Source: Asticcacaulis solisilvae
GTDB taxonomy: Bacteria > Pseudomonadota > Alphaproteobacteria > Caulobacterales > Caulobacteraceae
Direction: 5' to 3'
Length of the DNA: 64,000 nt
NCBI RefSeq assembly: GCF_017875235.1
Contig: NZ_JAGGMI010000006.1
Location: forward strand, 62,001-126,000
This document shows positions 9,476 through 19,219 of this stretch, in pieces. Position numbers and translations under genes: made by a program. The number at the start of each line of letters is the position of its first letter. Within the stretch, counting starts at the first letter, position 1. The notes beneath the pieces are model-generated. The model did no database searches, had not been told where the DNA came from, and was given only the letters and a program-made list of their open reading frames with translations.

Positions 9476-10595
9476 CAAACCGGACCTGTTCATCAACGGC
9501 CGCTTCCTGACGCAGGACCTGACCGGCGTCCAGCGCTACGCTTCGGAAGTCGTCAAGGCGCTAGACGGACTGCTGCTGGCCGCCGGTCCCAACGCGCCCG
9601 CCTGCCGCCTTCTGGCGCCCAAGGGCTCGGATGCCAATCATCTCGGGCTCAAGGCCATCGACTTCGCCACCGGCGGTCCCATGGGCGGTCACCCCTGGGA
9701 ACAGACCTGGCTGGCCGCGGCCGCCTCGGGCGGCGTGCTGGTCAATCTGTGCAACAGCGGACCCATCCTGCATCCGCGCGCACTGACCGTCATCCACGAC
9801 GCCGTCGTCTATCGCATGCCCGGGCATTTTTCGGCCAATTACCGCCGTCTTCACCAGGCACTGGGCCGGGTGCTCAGCAAGGGCTCTCGTCTCGCCACGG
9901 TGTCGCACTTCTCGCAAGGCGAGCTGAGCCAGGTCCTGAACCTGGACGCCGCGCGCATAGCCGTTATTCCCAATGGCACGGATCATATCGCCCGGGTCGT
10001 CCCGGATGACGGCGTGACAGCGCGCCAGGGCCTCACGCCCGGCCGCTATTTCCTGTTCGTCGGATCGCCGGCGCCGCACAAGAACCTGGCCATGGCGCTC
10101 AAGGCGTTCAGCCAGCTTGAAAACAGTGGCATGACCTTCGTCGTGGTCGGCGCCGCCAAGTCCAAGGTCTTCGGCGACGGCGGCCTTGAGGTTCCCGACA
10201 ATGTGGTCTTTACCGGCCGCCTGACCGACGCGGAAATCGCCGGCCTGTACCGTCAGGCCGCCGCCTTCGTCTTCCCGAGCCTTTATGAAGGCTTTGGCAT
10301 TCCGCCGCTGGAAGCCATGGTCCACGACTGCCCGGTCCTGGCATCGGACATCGGCTCGTGCCGCGAAGTTTGCGCCGATGCCGCCCTGTTCTTCCCCCCT
10401 GATGCCCCCGATGTCCTCGCCGGGCTGATGGCGCGTATCGTGGCCGAGCCCGACACGGCCGATTCCTTACGTGCCAGGGGCCGGGTGCGGATCGATCATT
10501 ACAGCTGGCGAAGCAGCGCGCAAAAGTTGCTCGACCGCCTCTATCTGGGTGACCTGCTGCGCGGCCGCGCGCCCGGGCTGAAGGCGGCCGCATGA
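9447..10595 (+). CDS. Glycosyltransferase family 4 (mannosyltransferase-like subgroup)
   Basis: This 382-residue GT4 protein begins with FINGRFLTQDLTGVQRYASEV, the start seen in a subgroup that includes mannosyltransferases such as WbdA/WbaZ relatives. The C-terminal half has FLFVGSPAPHKNLAMALKAF, GRLTDAEIAGLYRQA and an E-x7-E motif in YEGFGIPPLEAM, then SDIGSCREV. The ATG at 9447 has AAGG five bases upstream and overlaps the previous gene by 29 bp; an internal ATG at 9465 is also possible. The stop overlaps the next start by 4 bp (ATGA), so the two glycosyltransferases and the acetyltransferase form one operon. The donor sugar is not decided. Confidence 0.92.
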   Translation: MKSPWPMSRDKPDLFINGRFLTQDLTGVQRYASEVVKALDGLLLAAGPNAPACRLLAPKGSDANHLGLKAIDFATGGPMGGHPWEQTWLAAAASGGVLVNLCNSGPILHPRALTVIHDAVVYRMPGHFSANYRRLHQALGRVLSKGSRLATVSHFSQGELSQVLNLDAARIAVIPNGTDHIARVVPDDGVTARQGLTPGRYFLFVGSPAPHKNLAMALKAFSQLENSGMTFVVVGAAKSKVFGDGGLEVPDNVVFTGRLTDAEIAGLYRQAAAFVFPSLYEGFGIPPLEAMVHDCPVLASDIGSCREVCADAALFFPPDAPDVLAGLMARIVAEPDTADSLRARGRVRIDHYSWRSSAQKLLDRLYLGDLLRGRAPGLKAAA

Positions 10596-11164
10596 CACCA
10601 CGGGCCGCGGAAGATCGCTTTTTCGCCAAGCTGAAACGCGACGTCGCCATGTGGGAAATCGCCTGGCAGAAAAAGGCGTCCGCCGGCATGGTCATACGGC
10701 TTCTGCTGTTCGAAGGCGGCTTTCAGTTCGTCACCTTGCTGCGTGTCGTCGAAGCGTCGGACCGCGTACCGCTGATTGGCTCCTTCCTGTCGCTGGTCCT
10801 GCAATACTGGACCAACCGGTTCTTCGCCTGCGACATGGCACGGCGTGTTACGCTCGGCGGGGGGTTGTTCGTTCCGCACCCCACTGGCATCGTCGTCGGC
10901 GCGGACGTCGTCATCGGCCGCAATGTCAGTCTGCTGCACCAGGTGACGATCGGCCGCGTCCGTCCGGACACCCATACGGCGCCACGCATCGGCGACGGCG
11001 CCTATCTCAGTCCCGGCGTCAAGATCATGGGCGACATCGCCATCGGCGAGAACGCCATGATCGGCGCCAATTCGGTCGTGCTGAACGACATACCGCCCCA
11101 TGCCGTGGCCGTCGGCTCGCCCGCGCGCGTCGTGAAGCGCAAGGAGCGGCTAAGCGTAATTTAA
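10592..11164 (+). CDS. Serine acetyltransferase-like hexapeptide acyltransferase
   Basis: This 190-residue protein has an N-terminal helical part (about 1-80) and a C-terminal left-handed beta-helix of hexapeptide repeats (GGGLFVPHPTGIVVGADVVIG through IGENAMIGANSVVL). PHPTGIVVG and the LHQVTIG histidine segment resemble CysE, but the protein is shorter than housekeeping CysE (about 270 residues). Short proteins like this occur in EPS clusters and probably acetylate a sugar or sugar-lipid. Its ATG overlaps the preceding glycosyltransferase stop by 4 bp. A second protein with the same build lies at 17611. Cysteine synthesis is unlikely given the context. Confidence 0.85.
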   Translation: MTPRAAEDRFFAKLKRDVAMWEIAWQKKASAGMVIRLLLFEGGFQFVTLLRVVEASDRVPLIGSFLSLVLQYWTNRFFACDMARRVTLGGGLFVPHPTGIVVGADVVIGRNVSLLHQVTIGRVRPDTHTAPRIGDGAYLSPGVKIMGDIAIGENAMIGANSVVLNDIPPHAVAVGSPARVVKRKERLSVI

Positions 11165-11318
11165 GTGCTGGAAGATAAACACTTTTTGCATGTGCGAGAT
11201 AAATTCGTTTACTCCCTCGGGCATGCATGTTAACTCTTCCGTAGTGAAGGAGTTGTGGGGCGATGTTGGCGTAAGCAGACTCTGTACGTGTTTGCGATAC
11301 AGATAATGGATCGGTGAT

Positions 11319-12737
11319 ATGTTCGGCATCTTCAGAGGCACAGGCTTCAATATCCTCACCGCCATTTCGCCCGTCGGAATGGTCATGGTCGCCTTCCTCT
11401 TCCTGGTCGGCTCGACCTTCGTATCTCCGGACACCTATCAGGTCGTGCTCAAAGAGCCGAACCTGATGCACATGAATGGCAAGCTGATCGGCTTCATCTC
11501 GCTGACCTGCCTGGCATTCCTCGCCGGCTTCTTCCTGATGGGCGGCAATTCGGGCAATAACCGCCTTCTCAGGTCCGGCGCAGCGGGCGAAAACGTCAAC
11601 AAGCTGTACCATGTCTATCCGCTGCTGGCGGCCGCGGCGCTGAACCTCTATTCCGTCATGATCATGCTGAAGAACACGCCGGGTCTGATTGGCTTCGTCC
11701 TGTCGGCCAACGGCAATACGGCAAAGCAGGTCATCGACACGACCGGCGGCATGGCTGGCGCCCAGCCGCTTCTGATCGCCATGATCTGGTGGGCCATGGG
11801 CAAGCACATGGTCGTCTTTCCAAACCTGAAGACGAGCGCCGCCAAGCTGTCGGCCGCGCTGATCGGCGGCGGCCTGTGCCTGGCGATTCTCATCTCCGTC
11901 CTGAAGGTGGCGCGCTACGAAGTCATTCCGCTGCTGGTCGGATCGCTGATCGTCTATCTGGTGATTTCGGCCCGGCGCGGAACCTTGAACGCAAAAAAAC
12001 TGACCGCCATTGGTCTGGGTTGTGGCGCGGCCGTCGTCGCCATCTTCATTGCCTTCTCGCTGCTGCGCGGCAATACCAGCGAAGGCGTCGAACAGAACCT
12101 CTATGGTTACGGCCCGACGGCCGTGAACCACCTGGCCGCCGTGATCGACGGGCGCCTGCAATTCCCTTACGCCGGCACGGGCACCTACACCTTCGAATTC
12201 CTGTCGCGCGCACCCTTCCTGTACAAGTTCATCAACTTCCAGGCATTGCTGGGCCTGCCGGACCCGGTCATGGTGTTCGAATCGGAATTCGATGCCACGC
12301 GCCAGGCCGGGCTGAACGCCGCCTACAACTGGGTGACGGCGCTGGGCTATTACTACATGGACCTGGGCCCCTGGTATTATCCCTTCTTTGTTCTCATGGG
12401 CGCCTTGTCCTGCCTCTTCTGGAAGCACGCGCTGAAGGGCCAGACCCTCGGCCTGGTCATGTATCCCTTCACGGCGGGCACGATCCTGCTGTGGATGACC
12501 TCCAACGCCTTTACCCGCGCCCAGCTGATGACCTACCTGATGATGGTCGTCGCGCTGGCCATCTATGACCAGCTTTTCTCACGGCGCGCGCGTAACCCGC
12601 TACAGGAAAGCATGGCGGCGCGCGGCGCGGTGAACCCCAGCCCGCGTCCGCAGATGGACCTGCGACGCCCCGCGCTCAGGCCCCAAGGCCGCCCGCAAAC
12701 CCGGCAGCAACCTCCCGGGCCTGAAACACGCCGCTAA
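11319..12737 (+). CDS. Polytopic membrane protein, oligosaccharide repeat-unit polymerase-like
   Basis: This 472-residue protein has about ten membrane segments (for example VGMVMVAFLFLVG, IGFISLTCLAFLAGFF and GALSCLFWKHAL). A large loop in the second half ends with NAAYNWVTALGYYYMDLGPWYYPFF; this late Tyr/Trp-rich loop and the following helices are typical of Wzy-type polymerases of the oligosaccharide repeat-unit polymerase kind. The final 55 residues are Pro/Arg-rich, cytoplasmic and probably disordered. It has its own 154-bp upstream region and is followed by a family A repeat before rfbC. Assignment rests on topology and context; a ligase role is possible. Confidence 0.65.
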   Translation: MFGIFRGTGFNILTAISPVGMVMVAFLFLVGSTFVSPDTYQVVLKEPNLMHMNGKLIGFISLTCLAFLAGFFLMGGNSGNNRLLRSGAAGENVNKLYHVYPLLAAAALNLYSVMIMLKNTPGLIGFVLSANGNTAKQVIDTTGGMAGAQPLLIAMIWWAMGKHMVVFPNLKTSAAKLSAALIGGGLCLAILISVLKVARYEVIPLLVGSLIVYLVISARRGTLNAKKLTAIGLGCGAAVVAIFIAFSLLRGNTSEGVEQNLYGYGPTAVNHLAAVIDGRLQFPYAGTGTYTFEFLSRAPFLYKFINFQALLGLPDPVMVFESEFDATRQAGLNAAYNWVTALGYYYMDLGPWYYPFFVLMGALSCLFWKHALKGQTLGLVMYPFTAGTILLWMTSNAFTRAQLMTYLMMVVALAIYDQLFSRRARNPLQESMAARGAVNPSPRPQMDLRRPALRPQGRPQTRQQPPGPETRR

Positions 12738-12814
12738 AGCAGAACTTGCTCTAGCATTTTGTTTTGTCGCGATATTTCGCCAAAAAATCCCTACACTTTT
12801 CGGCATATCGCTCT
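12735..12814. repeat. Dispersed bipartite hairpin repeat, family A, copy 2
   Basis: The second module is intact: ttttgttttgtcgcgatatt is followed by a hairpin-forming gccaaaaaatccctacactt segment and cggcatatcgctct. The first module is reduced to a short imperfect inverted repeat (agcagaacttgct). It overlaps the stop codon of the preceding gene and lies between the polymerase-like gene and rfbC. Confidence 0.8.
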
Positions 12815-12903
12815 CAATTTCGTTGGACATGTTTGTTTTGCAGTGCAATATAATTTGGCCTGCTCGTAGGAAGCTTGCCGCTCGATTTCGGACGACGTGA
12901 CTT

Positions 12904-13446
12904 ATGCAGATTAAAACTTACGACATTTCCGGGCCGGTTCTGATCACGCCCAAAAAGTTCGGCGACAGCCGTGGCTATTTCATGGAGGCGTTCAAGGACG
13001 TTTGGTTCCGTGAAAACGTGGCCGACATCGGCTTCGTTCAGGACAACCAGTCCCTGTCGGCCCAGGTGGGCACCATTCGCGGCCTGCACTATCAGGCGCC
13101 GCCCGTGGGCCAGGGCAAGCTGGTGCGCTGCCTGAAGGGCGCGATCTTCGACGTTGCCGTTGACGTGCGCCCCGGTTCCGCGACCTTCGGCAAGTGGGTC
13201 GGTGAGACCCTGACGCCCGAAAATGCCGGCCAGCTGTGGGTGCCGGAAGGTTTCCTGCACGGCTTCTGCACGCTAGAGCCCGACACTGAGGTGCTGTATA
13301 AGGTGACCAATCCCTACAGCCCCGAACATGACCGCGGCATCGCCTTCGACGATCCCGAAATCGGCATCGACTGGCCAGTCGATCTTTCCACGGCGGTCCT
13401 GTCCGACAAGGACAAGGCGCAACCGAAACTTTCCAGCCTGCGCTGA
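12904..13446 (+). CDS. rfbC: dTDP-4-dehydrorhamnose 3,5-epimerase
   Basis: This 180-residue cupin-fold epimerase catalyses the third step of dTDP-L-rhamnose synthesis in the cytoplasm. The family signature is clear: GDSRGYFMEAF near residue 20, FVQDNQSLS, the RGLHYQ active-site His, KLVRCLKGAIFDVAVDVR, and WVPEGFLHGFCTLEPDTEVLYKVT with the second conserved His and Tyr. Length matches RmlC (about 180). It is the first gene of rfbCBDA; the 42-bp gap to rfbB carries an AAAGGGA ribosome binding site. Confidence 0.97.
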   Translation: MQIKTYDISGPVLITPKKFGDSRGYFMEAFKDVWFRENVADIGFVQDNQSLSAQVGTIRGLHYQAPPVGQGKLVRCLKGAIFDVAVDVRPGSATFGKWVGETLTPENAGQLWVPEGFLHGFCTLEPDTEVLYKVTNPYSPEHDRGIAFDDPEIGIDWPVDLSTAVLSDKDKAQPKLSSLR

Positions 13447-13488
13447 ATGCCGCGGGCCTGAGCCCAATATTAAATAAAGGGATTTGAT

Positions 13489-14550
13489 ATGCGTATATTG
13501 GTAACCGGCGGCGCGGGCTTTATCGGGTCCGCATTGGTGCGCTATCTTGTGTCGGAGGAAAAGGCCGAGGTGCTGAACCTCGACAAGCTGACCTATGCCG
13601 GCAATCTCGCTTCGCTGAAGCCCATCGAAGGCGCCAACAATTACAGCTTCGTGCAGGCCGATATCTGCGACCGCAACGCGGTTGTCGCCGCCATCGAAGG
13701 CTTCCGCCCCGACCACATCATGCACCTGGCGGCCGAAAGCCACGTCGACCGCTCGATCACCGGCGCCGGCGAGTTCGTCCAGACCAATGTGGTGGGCACC
13801 TTCACCCTGCTGGAGGCCGCGCGCCACTACTGGAACGGCCTGGGTGGCGACGCCAAGGCCAATTTCCGCTTCCTGCACGTCTCGACCGACGAGGTCTATG
13901 GGTCTTTGGGCGAAACCGGCCTGTTCGAAGAGACCACGCCCTATGATCCGTCCTCGCCCTATTCGGCGTCGAAGGCGGCCTCGGACCACCTGGCCAAGGC
14001 CTGGCACCGCACCTACGGCATGCCGGTCGTGGTATCGAACTGCTCGAACAATTACGGCCCCTTCCACTTCCCGGAAAAGCTGATCCCGCTCAATATCCTG
14101 AATGCGCTCGAAGGCAAGCCTTTGCCGGTCTATGGCGACGGTTCCAACATCCGCGACTGGCTCTATGTCGAGGACCACGCCCGCGCCCTGCACCTGATCG
14201 CCTCGAAGGGGCGGCTCGGCGAGACCTACAATGTCGGCGGCCGCAATGAGCGCAAGAATATCGACGTCGTGCGCCGCATCTGCGCCATCATGGACGAACT
14301 GCGCCCCAACGGCGCGCCACACGACCGCCTGATCACCTTCGTCACCGACCGTCCGGGCCACGATCACCGCTACGCCATCGACGCCACCAAGCTTGAGACC
14401 GAGCTGGGCTGGAAGGCGCGTGAAAACTTCGACACCGGCATCGACAAGACGGTGCGCTGGTATCTCGATAACGAAGCCTGGTGGCGTCCCTTGCGCGGTG
14501 AGGTCTATACTGGCGAGCGCCTGGGCGTCCTGGCCGAAGCGAAGGTGTGA
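13489..14550 (+). CDS. rfbB: dTDP-glucose 4,6-dehydratase
   Basis: This 353-residue extended short-chain dehydrogenase/reductase performs the second step of dTDP-L-rhamnose synthesis. It has [15 protein letters not shown] for NAD binding, [12 protein letters not shown], the STDEVYG signature with the catalytic Thr-Asp-Glu triad, and Tyr158/Lys162 in [30 protein letters not shown] and [20 protein letters not shown] complete the RmlB signature. It overlaps the region in front of rfbD, whose ATG starts 3 bp after this stop. Confidence 0.97.
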   Translation: MRILVTGGAGFIGSALVRYLVSEEKAEVLNLDKLTYAGNLASLKPIEGANNYSFVQADICDRNAVVAAIEGFRPDHIMHLAAESHVDRSITGAGEFVQTNVVGTFTLLEAARHYWNGLGGDAKANFRFLHVSTDEVYGSLGETGLFEETTPYDPSSPYSASKAASDHLAKAWHRTYGMPVVVSNCSNNYGPFHFPEKLIPLNILNALEGKPLPVYGDGSNIRDWLYVEDHARALHLIASKGRLGETYNVGGRNERKNIDVVRRICAIMDELRPNGAPHDRLITFVTDRPGHDHRYAIDATKLETELGWKARENFDTGIDKTVRWYLDNEAWWRPLRGEVYTGERLGVLAEAKV

Positions 14551-14552
14551 TC

Positions 14553-15458
14553 ATGCGCATCGTCGTCACAGGCAAGGAAGGCCAGGTCGATACGTCTCTG
14601 GCGGAGCTGGGCGAAAAGCTCGGCATCGAAATCGTCCGCGTGGGCCTTCCCGAGGTCGATCTGTCGAAGCCGGAAACGCTTGCTGCGCCTATCAAGGCGG
14701 CCAAGCCCGATGTCATCATCTCGTCGGCGGCCTACACGGCGGTCGACAAGGCCGAGAGCGAGACCGACTTGGCCCAGGCCATCAATGGTGACGGGCCTGG
14801 CGAACTGGCGCGCATCGCCGCCGAACTGAACATCCCCATCCTGCACCTGTCGACCGACTATGTCTTCGCCGGCGACAAGGACGGCGTCTACGATGAGAAC
14901 GACACGCCGGCCCCGGTCAGCGTCTATGGCAAGACCAAGCTATCGGGCGAGGAGCAGATCCGGGCGGCGACCGAAGACCATGTCATCCTGCGTACCGCCT
15001 GGGTTTACTCGCCCTATGGCAACAACTTCGTCAAGACCATGCTGAGGCTTGGTGAAACGCGCGATGAACTGAACGTCGTCGCCGACCAGAACGGCTGCCC
15101 GACCTATGCGCCGGAGATCGCCCGCGCGCTTCTGACGGTCGCCCAGCGCGTCGCAAAGGACAGTGATCCGGCACTTCGCGGCACCTTCCATCTGACCGGC
15201 CAGGGCGAAACGACCTGGGCGGGCTTTGCCGAAGCCATCTTCGCCGGGTCAAAGGACCGCGGCGGCAAGTTCGTCACGGTCAACCCGATCCCGACCTCGG
15301 CCTATCCGACCCCGGCCCAGCGCCCGGCCAACTCGCGCCTGTCGGGCGAGAAGCTGGCCGCCACCTACGACCTGCGCCTCGATCCGTGGCGCGTATCGCT
15401 GAATGACTGCCTGACGCGCCTGACCGGTGTGGCGGCAAGCCAGGAGACTACAGTATGA
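14553..15458 (+). CDS. rfbD: dTDP-4-dehydrorhamnose reductase
   Basis: This 301-residue reductase makes dTDP-L-rhamnose from the RmlC product. Features are the N-terminal VVTGKEGQ nucleotide loop, [33 protein letters not shown] and the catalytic Tyr125/Lys129 (YGKTK). I chose the ATG at 14553, preceded by GAAGGTG, over an upstream GTG at 14547 that would overlap rfbB. The nucleotide loop reads GKEGQVD instead of the common GxxGQLG, a mild deviation. The stop overlaps the start of rfbA by 4 bp. Confidence 0.96.
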   Translation: MRIVVTGKEGQVDTSLAELGEKLGIEIVRVGLPEVDLSKPETLAAPIKAAKPDVIISSAAYTAVDKAESETDLAQAINGDGPGELARIAAELNIPILHLSTDYVFAGDKDGVYDENDTPAPVSVYGKTKLSGEEQIRAATEDHVILRTAWVYSPYGNNFVKTMLRLGETRDELNVVADQNGCPTYAPEIARALLTVAQRVAKDSDPALRGTFHLTGQGETTWAGFAEAIFAGSKDRGGKFVTVNPIPTSAYPTPAQRPANSRLSGEKLAATYDLRLDPWRVSLNDCLTRLTGVAASQETTV

Positions 15459-16321
15459 AGGGTATCATTCTTGCCGGCGGCAGCGGCACGCGCCTGCACC
15501 CCATGACCATCGGCGTCTCCAAGCAGATGATGCCGGTCTACGACAAGCCGATGATCTATTATCCGCTGTCGACCCTGATGATGGCCGGCATCCGCGACAT
15601 CCTGATCATCTCGACGCCGCACGACCTGCCCCTGTTCCAGAAGCTTCTCGGCGACGGGAGTAAGTGGGGCATATCGCTCTCCTACGCCGAACAGCCCAGC
15701 CCCGACGGCCTGGCCCAGGCCTATATGATCGGTGCCGACTTCGTCGGGTCCGAACCGTCGTGCCTGATCCTGGGCGACAACATCTATTACGGCTCCAACC
15801 TGACCGAGACGCTCGAAGAGGCGTCGAAGCTGACCTCGGGGGCTTCTGTCTTCGCCTACCAGGTCTCCGACCCCGAACGCTATGGCGTCGTCGAGTTCGA
15901 TGACAGCTTCAAGGCCCTGTCGGTCGAGGAAAAGCCGGCGCAGCCCAAGTCGAACTGGGCCATCACCGGCCTCTACTTCTATGACAGCCAGGTCGTCGAC
16001 ATCGCCGCCAACCTCAAGCCATCGGCGCGCGGCGAATACGAAATCACCGACGTCAACCGCGTCTATCTGGAGCGCGGCGAGCTCTCCGTCCAGCCGATCG
16101 GCCGCGGCTATGCCTGGCTCGACACCGGCACGCCCGACAGCCTGCTCGATGCAGCCGAGTTCGTCCGCGTCCTCGAAAAGCGCCAGGGCATGAAGATCTG
16201 CTGTCCCGAAGAAGTCGCCTGGCGTCACGGATTCATCGACAACACCCAGCTGGAAACCCTCGCCAAAGCCCTCGGCAAGAGCGAATATGGCAAGTATCTC
16301 TACCGCGTCCTCGCGCAATAA
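15455..16321 (+). CDS. rfbA: Glucose-1-phosphate thymidylyltransferase
   Basis: This 288-residue nucleotidyltransferase makes dTDP-glucose from dTTP and glucose-1-phosphate, the entry step to dTDP-rhamnose. The signature [11 protein letters not shown] lies at residues 8-18, followed by [35 protein letters not shown] and the late [15 protein letters not shown] and [17 protein letters not shown]. It overlaps rfbD by ATGA and is followed 6 bp later by the flippase gene, so rfbCBDA and the flippase are probably one transcript. Confidence 0.97.
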   Translation: MKGIILAGGSGTRLHPMTIGVSKQMMPVYDKPMIYYPLSTLMMAGIRDILIISTPHDLPLFQKLLGDGSKWGISLSYAEQPSPDGLAQAYMIGADFVGSEPSCLILGDNIYYGSNLTETLEEASKLTSGASVFAYQVSDPERYGVVEFDDSFKALSVEEKPAQPKSNWAITGLYFYDSQVVDIAANLKPSARGEYEITDVNRVYLERGELSVQPIGRGYAWLDTGTPDSLLDAAEFVRVLEKRQGMKICCPEEVAWRHGFIDNTQLETLAKALGKSEYGKYLYRVLAQ

Positions 16322-16327
16322 GGCCCG

Positions 16328-17614
16328 ATGTCCGGAAAACTGAACCTTCAGAAGATGCTTGTGCCGCTCACCAATATGGGCCTGCGTGGCGTGGGTCTGG
16401 TGGGGCGTTTTGCCCTGTCCTTCTATCTGGTCAAGTTCCTGAGCCTGAGTGAGACGGGCCAGTTCGGCCTGATCGTCGGCGTGGCCGGTGTGCTGCCGGC
16501 CCTGTTCGGCTTCGGCATGAACTATTTCCTCAGCCGCGAAATCATCGGCGTCGACATCGAAGATGCATTCGCGCGCATCCGCGACAAGATGGTGGTCATG
16601 GCGTCGCTGCTCGGCGTTACCCTGCTCGGCGCCCTGGCCGTCAACACCGTCCACCCAGTGAACATGCTCGGCAATCTTTGGCTGGCAGGGCTGATCATCG
16701 TTCTCGAGGTCATCGCGTTCGACCTCCACATCGTCCTGATCAGCCTGCGCAAGCCTTTGCTGGCCAACTTCCTGCTGATCGTGCGGTCGGCGGCATGGGT
16801 CTTTCCCTTCATCGGCGTAAGCTTCCTGTGGCCGCAGTACCGCAATCTCGACACCCTGCTGGTCTTCTGGCTGGCCTCGCTGGTCCTGTCCTTCCTGGTG
16901 CTGTGGCTGTTCACCCGCACCTGGCCGTGGCTCAAGACCTTAAGCCGCAGGATCGATTCCCAATGGATCGGCCATACGATCAAGGCCGCCGGCCTGGTCT
17001 ATCTCAGCGACCTGGGCCTCGTCGTCTATTCCTATTTCGACCGTTTCTTCATCGCCGGGCACCTGGGACTTGCGGCGACGGGCGTCTACACCTTCTACTG
17101 GACCATGGCCAATGCCCTGCTGGTGCTGATCACCGCCGCCGTGGTGCAGGTGTCCCTGCCTGGGCTGGTCGACGGCTTCAAGGCCGGTGAAGACGCCTGG
17201 CGGCAGAGGTTCGGCCGGATGCTGGTCAAGGCGCTGGCGGGAAGCTTGGCCATGGCCGTCGCCATGTACGGCGCCGTCACCTTCCTGATGCCCTATATCG
17301 GCAATCCGGAGCTGTCGCGGCACCCGCTGATCTTTCCGCTGATGCTGCTGGCCATCGTCGTCAAGATCGTCGCCGACATGACGCATTACGGCCTCTACAG
17401 CCGCAAGAAGGACCGCACCCTGGCCCTGGTCAATATTTCCGGCATCGTCGTCAACCTGATCCTGACCTTCGCGCTGGTAACCCTGTTCGGCCTGATCGGC
17501 GTCGGCGTGTCCATGCTGGGTACCGCCGCATATCTGCTGATGAGCCGGGGATGGTTCCTTTATCGCGATGTCACGTCCGGCCGTCCGGCGATTATCGCGG
17601 AGGAGCGGACATGA
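16328..17614 (+). CDS. Polysaccharide flippase, Wzx-type
   Basis: This 428-residue protein has about twelve membrane helices and the start typical of polysaccharide flippases of the MOP superfamily (GRFALSFYLVKFLSLSETGQFGLI, FGMNYFLSREIIG). It should move lipid-linked repeat units across the inner membrane. It follows rfbA by 6 bp and its stop overlaps the next acetyltransferase start (ATGA). A second flippase lies at 31316, so each may serve a different polysaccharide. Substrate specificity cannot be read from sequence. Confidence 0.85.
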   Translation: MSGKLNLQKMLVPLTNMGLRGVGLVGRFALSFYLVKFLSLSETGQFGLIVGVAGVLPALFGFGMNYFLSREIIGVDIEDAFARIRDKMVVMASLLGVTLLGALAVNTVHPVNMLGNLWLAGLIIVLEVIAFDLHIVLISLRKPLLANFLLIVRSAAWVFPFIGVSFLWPQYRNLDTLLVFWLASLVLSFLVLWLFTRTWPWLKTLSRRIDSQWIGHTIKAAGLVYLSDLGLVVYSYFDRFFIAGHLGLAATGVYTFYWTMANALLVLITAAVVQVSLPGLVDGFKAGEDAWRQRFGRMLVKALAGSLAMAVAMYGAVTFLMPYIGNPELSRHPLIFPLMLLAIVVKIVADMTHYGLYSRKKDRTLALVNISGIVVNLILTFALVTLFGLIGVGVSMLGTAAYLLMSRGWFLYRDVTSGRPAIIAEERT

Positions 17615-18189
17615 AAGCTGAAGGTTTCAGAACCAAGCTGCGCGCCGACGCCCAGTGGTATTTCCGATCGTGGAAAAAGCCGAAGCCCGGCCTGGGCGCC
17701 TGGCTGCGGCTGATCCTGCTCACACCGGGCTATCAGCTGGTCATATCGCTTCGCTTGCAGGAAAAGCTCGGCCGCATCCCTAAGGTGGGCGCCCTGCTGC
17801 GCCGCATCCTCTGGTACATGACGACCCAGTACTTCAATTCTGACATCGACCCCCAGGCGCAGTTCGGCCCCGGCCTGTACCTGCCGCACCCTATCTGTGT
17901 CGTGATCGGCGCCGAGGTGCGTGCCGGCCGCGACGTCGTCATCCTGCAGGGCACGACGCTGGGTCGGCGCGGCGAACCCGACGGCCACCTGGTCATCGGC
18001 GACGACGTGCAGATCGGCAGCGGCGCCAAGGTTCTGGGCGTCATCACCATCGGCAAGGGCGCGCGCATCGGCGCCAATGCCGTCGTGCTCAAGTCGGTGC
18101 CTGAAAACGCCATCGCCGTCGGCATCCCGGCGCGCATCGTGGCGAAGACGCAATCCACCTCCCCCGTGCCCACGCTTGAGACCCTGTAG
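17611..18189 (+). CDS. Serine acetyltransferase-like hexapeptide acyltransferase
   Basis: This 192-residue protein has a helical N-terminus (about 1-85, with SWKKPKPGLGAWLRL) and a C-terminal left-handed beta-helix (GPGLYLPHPICVVIGAEV, LGRRGEPDGHLVIGDDV, IGKGARIGANAVVL). It is built like the protein at 10592, and both are shorter than CysE. The ATG at 17611 overlaps the flippase stop and has GGAGGAG upstream; the frame is open farther upstream, but that would lie inside the flippase. Probable role is O-acetylation of an EPS sugar, inferred from context. Confidence 0.85.
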   Translation: MKAEGFRTKLRADAQWYFRSWKKPKPGLGAWLRLILLTPGYQLVISLRLQEKLGRIPKVGALLRRILWYMTTQYFNSDIDPQAQFGPGLYLPHPICVVIGAEVRAGRDVVILQGTTLGRRGEPDGHLVIGDDVQIGSGAKVLGVITIGKGARIGANAVVLKSVPENAIAVGIPARIVAKTQSTSPVPTLETL

Positions 18190-18193
18190 CGCC

Positions 18194-19192
18194 ATGGAAG
18201 ACATCACGCTCATCAGCGTCACCTACGGCAAACGCTGGCATCTTCTGAAAACCGTGCTCGAGGCGGCGCGCGACCAGGGCGTGCGGCGCGCCTTTGTCAT
18301 CGACAATGGTTCGCAGGACGATCTGGCGACCCTTTTGCCGAAAACCTTCGGCGACTGGGCCAACCGCGTCGCCATGGGCCGCAACAGCGGCTCAGCCGCA
18401 GGCTTCAAGACCGGCATGGAAACCGCCATGCAGGCCGGCAGCGAATATATCTTCGTCCTCGACGACGACAATATCCCGGCCCCCGGGACGGTCGACAAGC
18501 TTGTCACCGACCTGAAGGATCTCCGCAAGGATACCGACCTGGCCGCCGTCTGCGGTCTGCGCGACGATCACGGCGGGGCGGCGGCGGAACGGGCGGCGGC
18601 GGGCTTCAAGCCGCGCTTCATCGATTCCTTCCTGAACTTCCACCTGCTCGATATCCCGAGCAAGATCGCCTGGCGCAAACGTGGCAAGGACTTCGTGGCC
18701 CCCGAACTCCCCGATCGCATCCCCATCCTGCACGGCCCCTATGGCGGGCTGATGTTCCATCGCTCACTGATCGACCTGATCGGTTATCCCGACGGCGACT
18801 TCGTGCTCTATGACGACGACACCGACTTCACTTATCGTATCACCAAGGGCGGCGGGAAGCTGGAACTGGTCCGCGACGCCGTTATCAGGGACGCCGAAGC
18901 GTCGTGGTACGCCGAGGACACCAAGCCGACCGCAACGTCTTTCGACGCCTGGCTCACCGCAGGATCGGACTTGCGGATTTATTATGCCATGCGCAACCGT
19001 TCCTATTGGGAGTCGCATCGCCGCACCCCGGTAAGTCCGTTCTATTACCTTAATGCCGCCGCATACATGTTTATCCTGACGACTTACGCCGTCATGAAGC
19101 GCAAGACGCGGCGGCTGCCCATCGCCTATTCCGCGCTGTCGCACGGTTTTGCCGGCAGATTGGGTGAAAACGCTGTGTTCCGCCTCAAATAG
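18194..19192 (+). CDS. Glycosyltransferase family 2
   Basis: This protein of about 332 residues is a GT-A fold glycosyltransferase. ITLISVTYGKRWHLLKTVLEA and VIDNGSQDD form the nucleotide-binding start, FVLDDDNIPAPGTV (about residues 93-106) carries the metal-binding DDD, and DGDFVLYDDDTDFTYRIT is the acceptor/catalytic region; the build resembles rhamnosyl- and galactofuranosyl-transferases of GT2. The ATG at 18194 is 5 bp after the acetyltransferase stop. It is the only GT2 enzyme in the window and, next to rfbCBDA, is a reasonable rhamnosyltransferase candidate, but that is inference. Confidence 0.9.
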   Translation: MEDITLISVTYGKRWHLLKTVLEAARDQGVRRAFVIDNGSQDDLATLLPKTFGDWANRVAMGRNSGSAAGFKTGMETAMQAGSEYIFVLDDDNIPAPGTVDKLVTDLKDLRKDTDLAAVCGLRDDHGGAAAERAAAGFKPRFIDSFLNFHLLDIPSKIAWRKRGKDFVAPELPDRIPILHGPYGGLMFHRSLIDLIGYPDGDFVLYDDDTDFTYRITKGGGKLELVRDAVIRDAEASWYAEDTKPTATSFDAWLTAGSDLRIYYAMRNRSYWESHRRTPVSPFYYLNAAAYMFILTTYAVMKRKTRRLPIAYSALSHGFAGRLGENAVFRLK

Positions 19193-19219
19193 ACGGACCG
19201 CGACAGAAGGAGACCCGTG

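Noticed and set aside
10592-11164. CysE (cysteine biosynthesis) for the hexapeptide acetyltransferases
   Set aside because: Both proteins are short and embedded in EPS operons; a sugar-acylating role is more likely.
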